Shown here piece by piece: positions 8,095 to 13,603 of a DNA stretch of 13,634 nucleotides. The position numbers and the translations under genes were made by a program. The first letter of the stretch is position 1, and every line of letters starts with the position of its first letter. Origin of the DNA: JAICIG01 sp035532215 (GTDB lineage Bacteria > Planctomycetota > Planctomycetia > Pirellulales > JAICIG01); the NCBI GenBank assembly GCA_035532215.1, contig DATKRK010000048.1, positions 1 through 13,634 on the forward strand. The letters run 5' to 3'. A model generated the notes under the pieces. The model made no database searches, had not been told where the DNA came from, and worked only from the letters and a program-made list of their open reading frames with translations.

Positions 8095-8105
8095 GTCTTG
8101 CTCTT

Positions 8106-8729
8106 TTAGGCGACGAGCGCCGGCTGCTCCTCGGTGATCGTCGGCGGCTCGCCGCGTACGCGAAGAGCGCGCTGTTCGCTCACGGCGCGAACCCAATCCA
8201 AATCTCCCCGGCGCCAAACATAGGCGAAACCGACCAGCAACACCGCGAAAAACACGCCGATATCGACGATCGAAGCAAATGCCAAGTTGCGCGAGGAGCT
8301 TTCAATTTGCCGCACGTTGGCGACTTTGCCCGCCGACGCATCAGGGACCGTCGCATTGGGCACGCCCAACTGCCGATAGATTTCCTTGGCCTGCGGCGAG
8401 AGTTCGGGCGCGCCCGAGGCTACAACGACCTTGTCTTCGAAACCCGGGTCCATCAAATGCGTGGCCTTGCCGAACACCGTGGCCCAGGGAAAGAAAAAGG
8501 CCACTTCGACGTCGAAGATGATGAACAACAGCGCCACGACATAGAACCGCAGGTCAAACTGCACGAAGCTCGAGCCAATTGTCGGCTCGCCGCACTCGTA
8601 CACGGCCAGCTTTTCGGGGTTCGGCGCCTTGGGCCGCAGAAACTTGCCCAACAGCAAGTTCACGAACAAGAACACGAAGCCGACCGATGCAAACAACGCC
8701 AGATAGGCGACAATAACGGTGGGAGACAT
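8106..8729 (-). CDS. nuoA: NADH-quinone oxidoreductase subunit A (NuoA)
   Basis: Three-helix membrane subunit of complex I near the quinone site. The hallmarks EKLAVYECGEPTIGSSFVQFDLRFY (about 39-63) and FIIFDVEVAFFFPWA (about 69-83) are clear. The protein has 207 residues, well above the usual 120-150. The extra part is a hydrophilic insert at about 86-148 (containing APELSPQAKEIYRQLGV), before the third helix (about 150-170), plus a charged tail. The ATG at 8727-8729 begins the typical N-terminal helix; no good ribosome binding site is seen. It has a plausible promoter of its own 80-110 nt upstream. nuoB does not follow it, which is unusual. Confidence 0.95.
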   Translation of the reverse strand: MSPTVIVAYLALFASVGFVFLFVNLLLGKFLRPKAPNPEKLAVYECGEPTIGSSFVQFDLRFYVVALLFIIFDVEVAFFFPWATVFGKATHLMDPGFEDKVVVASGAPELSPQAKEIYRQLGVPNATVPDASAGKVANVRQIESSSRNLAFASIVDIGVFFAVLLVGFAYVWRRGDLDWVRAVSEQRALRVRGEPPTITEEQPALVA

Positions 8730-8812
8730 GCAGGACAGCCGGCTGAAAGACTACTCGTCGGAAGGCCGCGATGAAGACCAAAAAGAAGGTCTACTGAGGC
8801 TACATTCGCGAC

Positions 8813-8840
8813 ATTGTAGGCCAAGCGCGGGCGATTGCAA
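8813..8840 (-). promoter_or_regulatory. putative promoter for nuoA
   Basis: On the minus strand, TTGCAA (8835-8840) and TACAAT (8813-8818) are separated by 16 bp, close to sigma70 consensus. The predicted start site is near 8806, giving a leader of about 77 nt. The leader contains a short inverted repeat, AGACC/GGTCT (8775-8792 region), with an 8-nt T-rich loop. The promoter lies between the family 2 repeat cluster and nuoA. Confidence 0.55.
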
Positions 8841-8888
8841 CCCTACCGCAAGGCTGCCGGATTATTCGCCGCCCGCGTCTAAATGCGT

Positions 8889-8993
8889 GGAGGGACGGGC
8901 GCCTTCGCCCGTCGAGACTTGACGACTACAGACGGGCGGGGGCACCCGTCCCTCCCTCGCTACAGACGGGCGGGGGCGCCCGTCCCTCCCTCA
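8889..8993. repeat. REP-like hairpin repeats (family 2), two in 34-bp tandem
   Basis: A single unit at 8889-8913 has the hairpin GACGGGCG-CCTT-CGCCCGTC (8-bp stem) preceded by GGAGG. Two 34-bp units in perfect tandem at 8926-8959 and 8960-8993 differ at two positions and contain the same stem in inverse orientation with a GGGG loop; one has a single stem mismatch (CACCCGTC). Each unit is bounded by GGAG on one side and GTAG on the other, when read on the minus strand. The last tandem unit encodes the end and stop codon of the DUF2203 gene. Confidence 0.85.
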
Positions 8994-9436
8994 CTGGCGG
9001 CAGAAGGCGAACTATCGGCGGTCAGCGGCTGACGCCCGCGAAAGCCGGCATCGAGATCGTGCCAGAACAAGACTTCGGGTTCGCCCAGTTTCCAGCACAG
9101 ATAAACCGGCTTGCCGTCGAGCATGGCGGGAAAATCGACCAAGCCCTCAGGGCCGTTCTTGGGGTCAACCCCCAACTCGCGTAGCTCCTCGACGTATTCC
9201 TGTAAACGCTCGCTGTCTTTTTCCAGTTCGGCTTCGACGTGGGCCAGCTCTTCGCCGTAAAGATCGCGCGTGCCGCGTTCCCGCCCGGCAAGCAAGGTGG
9301 AGAGCCGCTCGCGGCGCTCGATCACGTCGCGAGAAAGCCGGGCCAAATCAGAGGCAATGGCTCGCACCAGCGGCAAGGCCGCATTGGCCTGCTCGACCGT
9401 GAACAGCTTGCGCTTTCCCCAAGATCTCGGCTTCAT
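8960..9436 (-). CDS. DUF2203 family protein
   Basis: A 158-residue protein of the uncharacterised DUF2203 family. The family pattern is plain: FTVEQANAALPLVRAI (about 12-27), a charged helical, coiled-coil-like middle (about 28-88), then GLVDFPAMLDGKPVYLCWKLGEP and FWHDLDAGFRGRQPL (about 98-138). No membrane segment or signal peptide is visible. I chose ATG 9436 (MKPRSWGKRKLFT) because GAGGT lies 7 nt upstream; the open frame to 9541 overlaps nuoI. Spacing to the nuoI stop is 10 nt, so the two are co-transcribed. The last ten codons and the TAG stop are supplied by a family 2 hairpin repeat, so the tail after about residue 138 is probably not functional family sequence. The function is unknown; the link to complex I is context only. 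Confidence 0.88.
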   Translation of the reverse strand: MKPRSWGKRKLFTVEQANAALPLVRAIASDLARLSRDVIERRERLSTLLAGRERGTRDLYGEELAHVEAELEKDSERLQEYVEELRELGVDPKNGPEGLVDFPAMLDGKPVYLCWKLGEPEVLFWHDLDAGFRGRQPLTADSSPSAASEGGTGAPARL

Positions 9437-9446
9437 CGGAATTACC

Positions 9447-9974
9447 TCACTGGTTGGGACCGCCGTGAACGGGCTCGGCGATGACCTTCGACCCTGCCAC
9501 GGCGGTCGGGTTGAGCGTCGCGCGCCCCCAGGCCACTTCAACCGGCAGCCGCGAGAAATCGACGATGCATCCGTCGCGGCTGTAGCAGCTCAGATCGTGC
9601 GTCGCCCCCATGAAAATGCAATCGACCGGGCACGGCTCGACGCACAGCGCACAAAACATGCACTTCGTATAGTCGATCGTGAAACCGGTGACCTTGAAGC
9701 CCTTGCCCTGCGTCACGCGCTCTTTGCCGATGTAGATGCAATCCACCGGGCAAGCTTTCGCGCACTGATCGCACGCAATGCAGGTCGTCAGATCGTAGCG
9801 GTGGAAGCCTCGATACCGCGGCGCCACGGGCACCGGCAGCTCGGGATACTCGAAATGTTCGGTGAACGTTTTCCGCTGGGGATCGTAAGTCTTCAGCCAG
9901 TACCGCAGCGTCACCTGCAGGCCCTGGCCGACGGTCTTGACCGCATCCCAGATATCACGAAACCACTCGAGCAT
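9447..9974 (-). CDS. nuoI: NADH-quinone oxidoreductase subunit I (NuoI, 8Fe ferredoxin)
   Basis: Peripheral-arm subunit of complex I that carries the two [4Fe-4S] clusters N6a and N6b, passing electrons towards N2 in NuoB. Both ferredoxin motifs are complete: Cys65, Cys68, Cys71, Cys75 in CIACDQCAKACP and Cys105, Cys108, Cys111, Cys115 in CMFCALCVEPCP. The N-terminus (MLEWFRDIWDAVKTVGQGLQVTLRYW) is the amphipathic segment that contacts the membrane, and HFEYPELPVPVAPRYRGFHRY is typical. At 175 residues it is a normal length. Elsewhere nuoI usually lies between nuoH and nuoJ; here it is first in the row, ahead of DUF2203 and nuoA. The ribosome binding site is weak. A strong promoter-like pair lies about 120 nt upstream. 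Confidence 0.96.
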   Translation of the reverse strand: MLEWFRDIWDAVKTVGQGLQVTLRYWLKTYDPQRKTFTEHFEYPELPVPVAPRYRGFHRYDLTTCIACDQCAKACPVDCIYIGKERVTQGKGFKVTGFTIDYTKCMFCALCVEPCPVDCIFMGATHDLSCYSRDGCIVDFSRLPVEVAWGRATLNPTAVAGSKVIAEPVHGGPNQ

Positions 9975-10092
9975 CGCTTGTGTTTCCAGGGCTGAAGAGT
10001 CGACTTGCGATTCGCCGCGCCGCCCGTCGCGAGGCTCGGCCCAATAGCTCGCGCGGCTCGGCGCAACAACAACCTTGCCGGCGCCTGATCGA

Positions 10093-10120
10093 ATTATAGG
10101 CAGGGCGCCTGCGGCCGCAA
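10093..10120 (-). promoter_or_regulatory. putative promoter for nuoI-DUF2203 (nuo locus)
   Basis: On the minus strand a perfect TATAAT (10093-10098) is 16 bp from TTGCGG (10115-10120). The predicted start is near 10086, giving a leader of about 110 nt to nuoI. No terminator or operator is evident in this leader. Confidence 0.55.
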
Positions 10121-10656
10121 GCCGCTCGCTTTGTAATTCGAACGAACATGCGTTAGCTGCACGCGGCGCCTTGATTCAGCAGAGAGCATTGAGGACAGCG
10201 GCATCCTGCTCTCAGGCAGTTGCGGTGCAGGGTTCCGCCAGGCACAACGAGCCAGAGACGTCTCCGCGGCGCCGCGATGGGCGTCGACTTGTCCTGCTCT
10301 TGCCAGCATGCCCGCGGCGGGCGCGGTACGCGTCTGAACTCCCCCGTGGGCGGCCCGATTGCAATTTGCGGGGATGTCCACTCGCCGCATTAAAAAATCT
10401 TGCCTTCTACCGAGAATCGCCGGCCATTCTTTCCGACACGGCCGCTGCCCGCCCCTGCCTGGCATTTCAGTGCAGCGAAGAACAGGCTCTTGCTGCGCGC
10501 CACTTTTCGCAAGGCGTTGAAATCAAATACCTTATGTCGATCCTTGCAACTCTCGCGACGGGCAGGCGTCGGGCGAGCGTCTTGGCAATGGCTTCAGCCC
10601 CGCAAACTTTTGTGCCATCCGTTCGAAAAAATGGATCAACGAAGGCAAGGATTAGC
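10121..10656. other. intergenic stretch without recognisable genes
   Basis: Some 535 bp lie between the nuo and csrA promoters. Open frames exist on both strands but lack ribosome binding sites and family-like protein sequence. I see no tRNA, no clear intrinsic terminator and no repeat of the three hairpin families. A decayed gene or an unrecognised small RNA is possible. Confidence 0.5.
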
Positions 10657-10684
10657 TTGACTCCCATTAGCCGGAACGTAAAGT
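10657..10684 (+). promoter_or_regulatory. putative csrA promoter
   Basis: TTGACT (10657-10662) and TAAAGT (10679-10684) are separated by 16 bp. The predicted start near 10691 gives a leader of roughly 155 nt before the csrA ATG. This is the best sigma70-like pair upstream of csrA. Confidence 0.5.
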
Positions 10685-10741
10685 GAAATGAGGAAACTTC
10701 CTGCGCGCTCGCCGATGCTTTGAGAAGCCGACTGCTACGAG

Positions 10742-10839
10742 AAGGAAGATTGAGCGTAACGGAAGAGCTGACCACTGGTTCGCCCCCCAGGTCCAAGGAG
10801 GACGCTCCCAACGGAAGGTTCCGGTCACGAAGCGAAGGA
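10742..10839 (+). promoter_or_regulatory. csrA leader with clustered CsrA-type ANGGA motifs
   Basis: Five ANGGA motifs lie within 98 nt: AAGGA 10742-10746, ACGGA 10759-10763, AAGGA 10795-10799, ACGGA 10811-10815 and AAGGA 10835-10839, the last being the ribosome binding site 6-7 nt before the ATG. Further GGA triplets are at 10692-10694 and 10800-10802. ACGGA 10811 overlaps a small hairpin (CGGA-AGGT-TCCG). CsrA binds such motifs, and E. coli csrA represses its own translation this way. That this leader is autoregulatory is inferred. Confidence 0.55.
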
Positions 10840-10846
10840 ATAGGCG

Positions 10847-11077
10847 ATGTTGGTTTTATCCCGCAAGAAGAACGAAAGTATCGTAATCAACAACGACATT
10901 ACGATTGTCGTCGTTGAAATCCGCGGCGACAAGGTCCGGCTCGGAGTGGAAGCTCCCAAGGAAGTTCCCGTGCATCGTAGGGAGGTCTACGACGCCATTC
11001 ATCGCGCTAACGGCGCGGCGGAAGGAACGGCCCCCGAGGGCAAGGCTCCCGCGCCTTCGGATACGAGCGACGCGTAG
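10847..11077 (+). CDS. csrA: carbon storage regulator CsrA (RsmA)
   Basis: Dimeric RNA-binding protein that binds GGA motifs in mRNA leaders to control translation and stability. The 76-residue product starts MLVLSRKKNESIVI and contains VRLGVEAPKEVPVHRREVY. Both arginines critical for RNA binding are present at Arg6 and Arg44. Residues after about 56 form a hydrophilic Ala/Pro/Gly-rich tail (AEGTAPEGKAPAPSDTSDA) beyond the compact CsrA fold, which ends near residue 60 in E. coli. GAAGGAA stands 6 nt before the ATG, a strong ribosome binding site that is itself a candidate CsrA target. No flagellar gene or fliW neighbour is in the window. A short terminator follows. Confidence 0.96.
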   Translation: MLVLSRKKNESIVINNDITIVVVEIRGDKVRLGVEAPKEVPVHRREVYDAIHRANGAAEGTAPEGKAPAPSDTSDA

Positions 11078-11125
11078 TCGGTCCATTTCTCGCGCGCGAT
11101 TTCGCGTCGGCGGCGCGATCGCACG

Positions 11126-11145
11126 CTCGTTGACGAACGAGTTTT
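11126..11145 (+). terminator. putative intrinsic terminator after csrA
   Basis: CTCGTT-GACG-AACGAG (6-bp stem, 4-nt loop, 11126-11141) followed by TTTT (11142-11145), about 50 nt after the csrA stop. The stem is short and the T-run modest, so efficiency is uncertain. Confidence 0.5.
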
Positions 11146-11282
11146 CGAAGCCATTCTCTTGGCCGCCTTCTCTTTTTTTATTTCGTCGCTTGCCGTCGGC
11201 TGAGCTGGCGGGCGCGGTTCTGCAACTTGCGCCGTTCGCGCTGCATTTGCTTCAGCGGCGGGGGTGCAAAGTTTTCGGCCCC

Positions 11283-11312
11283 TTGACGAAAGCCCGCCGC
11301 GGCCAGTATATA
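11283..11312 (+). promoter_or_regulatory. putative promoter for tRNA-Glu
   Basis: TTGACG (11283-11288) and TATATA (11307-11312) are separated by 18 bp. The predicted start near 11319 is about 27 nt before the mature tRNA 5' end. The -10 box lies in the loop of a perfect inverted repeat. Confidence 0.6.
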
Positions 11313-11326
11313 GCGTTCTGGCCGCG
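11298..11326. repeat. perfect 9-bp inverted repeat around the tRNA promoter -10 box
   Basis: CGCGGCCAG (11298-11306) and CTGGCCGCG (11318-11326) flank the 11-nt TATATAGCGTT. On the plus strand the arms cover the promoter spacer and the predicted start site, as an operator might. On the minus strand the same hairpin lies about 75-105 nt after the patatin stop and is followed by GCGGGCTTTC, a weak terminator form. Confidence 0.65.
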
Positions 11327-11345
11327 AGGTATTCCTTCGCTTTCC

Positions 11346-11420
11346 GGCCCCGTCGTCTAGCCAGGTCTAGGACACAGGCCTTTCACGCCTGCGACACGGG
11401 TTCAAATCCCGTCGGGGTCA
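11346..11420 (+). tRNA. tRNA-Glu (anticodon UUC)
   Basis: A cloverleaf of 75 nt can be drawn. The acceptor stem GGCCCCG (11346-11352) pairs with CGGGGTC (11413-11419) including one G-U; the discriminator is A (11420). The D arm has GTC/GAC with TCTAG and GGTCTAGG. The anticodon stem CAGGC/GCCTG encloses the loop CTTTCAC with anticodon TTC. The T stem ACGGG/CCCGT encloses TTCAAAT. CCA is not encoded. It reads Glu codons GAA/GAG. The 3' 19 nt overlap the antisense end of the patatin gene. Confidence 0.95.
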
Positions 11421-13303
11421 TTTGTTGCGCGCCTGCTCGCGCCGCCAAGTTTCAAGTTGGCGAGCATTTGCTTGAGCTGCGGCAACGTTTCGGAGACGGC
11501 CGCCTCGCCGGCTTCGGCCAGTGCTTCGGCGCAGCCGAAATCGGCGAAGTCGAAAGGACTGGCGTCGGGCGCGATCAGCAGATCGATCGAGTTCGATTGC
11601 AGAGCGGTCAGCCCGAAGGCCTGCACTTCGCTGACTCGCAGCAACGTTTCCAGCAGCCCCGGCCCCCGCGCCTTCAAGAGCGGCCCGCCGGCGCCAACGC
11701 CGAAATCGGCCGGCAGCTTCGACGTGACGTCGATGCCGACGACGAAATCGGCGCCGAACTCGGGCAGCACGTCGCCCGGCAGGTTGTTCAGCACGCCGCC
11801 GTCGACCAGTTCCAGGCCGTCGCGGCGAATGGGCCGCGAAAAATAAGGCAGATTGATGCTCTCCATCACGGCGTGAATGCAATCTCCGCGGTCGCGCACC
11901 ACCTGCTTGCCGCTGACCAGGTCGACCGCCAGCACGCACAGCGGAGTCGGCAGTTGCTCGAGCCGCGTATCTTGCAGGTAGGGACGTAACATGGCGTCCC
12001 AGGCGCTGCGCCAATACTTCCACCACAGATACCACCGGGCCCCTTTGGGAAGCATGCTCGCCCAGCGCGGAGGGCGGAGCACGCGCTGGAACTCGCGAAG
12101 CGCGTCATCGGGCCGCCAGCCGCCGGCATAGGCCAGGCCCATTAAGGCCCCGACGCTGGTTCCGGCGACCACATCGAAATGAATGCCCTCGCGGTCCAAG
12201 ACCCGCAGGGCGCCCAAATGGGCCAATCCGCGGGCGCCTCCGCCCCCTAGGGCGACTCCGAGCCGCGTACCGCGCAAATGGTGGACCAGCCGCTGGATGC
12301 CTTGCCGGCTGCGCCACGATGCGTGCGACAGGTCGTCGCTCAAGTTCACCTTGAAGTCCAGCCTCGCGATCGGCAAATCGTCGGGCCGCCGCGGCGAGAA
12401 GCGCTCTTTGGAGTTCAGCAGCCAGACGATGTGTACGCGGCTGGCCAGCCGCGGTGCGAAAGCCACTAGCCGGCGCAACCGCTCGATGGCAGCCTCGGCG
12501 AAGCGCGACTCGACGAGCCACCAAATCTCGTCGCAAGGGGCCAGAAGCTGCGACAACTCGGCCTCGGTCCCTGGAGTCAGTTCGACGAGCACGCGGTCGT
12601 GGCTGCGAATCACCTGCTGGATGCGTTCGTGGACCAATCTCACCCGATCGGCGGTCGATTCCGCGGCCGGGATGCGTTCGACCAGGTATTGCCCCTCGGC
12701 CGCCCAGGCTTCGCGGCGATCGGTAAGAATCTCGATCGATTCGTTTTGCGCGATCAAGGCCGCCGCCAAGGGGCGAATCAGCCCCTGGGTGCGGGCCGAT
12801 GTATTGACCATGCCGACGACGATCGGCCGCTCGCGACGCCGGCGCCGCGTCATCGCCAATCGCAACCGCCGCTCCAAGACTCGGCTGAGGTTGGCGGCAA
12901 ACGCGGGCGCCGTCAGCAGCAAGCGGTTGAACCGCTCGCGATCCAATTCGAGCAGTTGGCTATCGACCGCCGCCGTGATGGTCGCCGACCGCACGTTTTC
13001 GCCCAAGAGCGCCATGTCGCCAAAATGGTCGCCAGGCCCGAGAATCTCCAGCAGCCGTTGCGGCGCCCCCGCTTGCGAGAGCGTGACCCGCACCCGGCCC
13101 GCAGCGATCACGTACATGCTTTGGCCAGGCTCGCCTTGGCGCAGAATGACGTCGCCCGCCACGAACGAAACCGGCCGCAGCGCATCGATCAGATAGCGAA
13201 TTTGGGCATTGTCCAGCCCCTGGCACAACGGGCTGTAACGCAACAGCCGCTCGATCGACAAGGTGGGCTCAGCGATATAACGTCTCCCAAGCGGCGTTCT
13301 CAT
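11402..13303 (-). CDS. patatin-like phospholipase with N-terminal cyclic-nucleotide-binding domain (NTE type)
   Basis: Predicted serine lipid hydrolase of the neuropathy-target-esterase type, 633 residues from the chosen start. Domains in order: a cNMP-binding (Crp-like) domain at about 15-145, with GDHFGDMALLGENVRSATI resembling the phosphate-binding cassette (Asp replaces the usual Glu; the Arg is kept); a middle domain at about 160-335; and a patatin domain from about 348. The patatin domain has the oxyanion loop GGGGARGLAHLG (about 353), nucleophile motif GTSVG (Ser about 383) and the Asp of VDGGVLNN (about 501), so the Ser-Asp dyad is complete. No signal peptide is seen. I chose ATG 13303; an in-frame ATG at 13360 would begin inside hairpin repeats. 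Neither has a good ribosome binding site. The TGA stop and final codons lie inside tRNA-Glu on the opposite strand. Confidence 0.92.
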   Translation of the reverse strand: MRTPLGRRYIAEPTLSIERLLRYSPLCQGLDNAQIRYLIDALRPVSFVAGDVILRQGEPGQSMYVIAAGRVRVTLSQAGAPQRLLEILGPGDHFGDMALLGENVRSATITAAVDSQLLELDRERFNRLLLTAPAFAANLSRVLERRLRLAMTRRRRRERPIVVGMVNTSARTQGLIRPLAAALIAQNESIEILTDRREAWAAEGQYLVERIPAAESTADRVRLVHERIQQVIRSHDRVLVELTPGTEAELSQLLAPCDEIWWLVESRFAEAAIERLRRLVAFAPRLASRVHIVWLLNSKERFSPRRPDDLPIARLDFKVNLSDDLSHASWRSRQGIQRLVHHLRGTRLGVALGGGGARGLAHLGALRVLDREGIHFDVVAGTSVGALMGLAYAGGWRPDDALREFQRVLRPPRWASMLPKGARWYLWWKYWRSAWDAMLRPYLQDTRLEQLPTPLCVLAVDLVSGKQVVRDRGDCIHAVMESINLPYFSRPIRRDGLELVDGGVLNNLPGDVLPEFGADFVVGIDVTSKLPADFGVGAGGPLLKARGPGLLETLLRVSEVQAFGLTALQSNSIDLLIAPDASPFDFADFGCAEALAEAGEAAVSETLPQLKQMLANLKLGGASRRATNDPDGI

Positions 13304-13309
13304 GGCCCC

Positions 13310-13400
13310 GCGTAGACGCGGCGCCTTGCCGCGTACGCAAAAACTGCGTAGACGCGGCATCTTGCCGCGCTGGCAAAAGCGGCAGGGATGCCGCTTCTAC
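13310..13400. repeat. REP-like hairpin repeats (family 3) upstream of the patatin gene
   Basis: Two near-identical units at about 13310-13345 and 13346-13377 (period 36 bp) contain GTAGA plus hairpins CGCGGC-GCCTT-GCCGCG and CGCGGC-ATCTT-GCCGCG. A third, inverted unit (13378-13400) has AGCGGC-AGGGAT-GCCGCT followed by TTCTAC, that is GTAGA on the other strand. The layout, GTAG next to a GC-rich stem with a variable loop, matches families 1 and 2 although the sequences differ. Confidence 0.8.
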
Positions 13401-13540
13401 TAATATAGGATATCGGATGCCGCGACTTTTGGCGCCGCCACGCCTGCAGATTGCCTGGCTCGGCCGGCGGCGTCAAGCGCAAGGGCGGGCGGTAGTGATA
13501 CCATTTGACCGAATGTAAAGGAGCTTCTCTGTAGACAAAA

Positions 13541-13551
13541 TGGTTGGACCA
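13541..13551. promoter_or_regulatory. putative GntR/FadR-type operator
   Basis: TGGT-TGG-ACCA is an 11-bp palindrome that fits the FadR-subfamily consensus TNGTNNNACNA; on the minus strand the context reads ACTGGTCCAACCATT. GACCAGTC at 13547-13554 is repeated inverted as GACTGGTC at 13627-13634 on the window edge, possibly half of a second site. A weak -35-like TTGACC (13505-13510) lies upstream. No regulator gene is in view. Confidence 0.3.
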
Positions 13552-13569
13552 GTCGCCCGCGTCTGGCGC

Positions 13570-13603
13570 GGATTACCTTTGAAATCAGGGGGTAATCCTT
13601 TTT
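13570..13603 (+). terminator. intrinsic-terminator-like hairpin in the right-edge non-coding region
   Basis: GGATTACC (13570-13577) and GGTAATCC (13591-13598) form a perfect 8-bp stem with a 13-nt loop, followed directly by TTTTT (13599-13603). No plus-strand gene precedes it within the window after tRNA-Glu, so it may end a short leader or small RNA. The 13401-13634 stretch otherwise shows no coding sequence. Confidence 0.45.

Noticed and set aside
8926..8993. CRISPR-like look of the tandem 34-bp repeats, and of the 24-bp repeats at 7963-8019
   Set aside because: The tandem units have no spacers, copy number is only two, the 7963 cluster has 9-bp gaps and inverted copies, and no cas genes are present.
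10075..10686. Plus-strand frame of 203 codons upstream of csrA
   Set aside because: No ribosome binding site, no recognisable domain, and it spans the nuo promoter and csrA promoter.
10467..10811. Minus-strand frame of 114 codons between nuoI and csrA, including MGVKLILAFVDPFF, which faintly recalls the start of PII proteins
   Set aside because: It uses a TTG start, has no ribosome binding site before either start, no PII T-loop follows, and it crosses the csrA promoter and leader.
11346..11420. tRNA-Glu 3' end as an integration (att) site for a mobile island
   Set aside because: No integrase gene or direct repeat of the tRNA 3' end is seen in the window; the overlap is with an ordinary chromosomal-looking gene.
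13304..13360. Longer start for the patatin gene at 13360
   Set aside because: The extra 19 residues are translated hairpin repeat and there is no ribosome binding site before the ATG.
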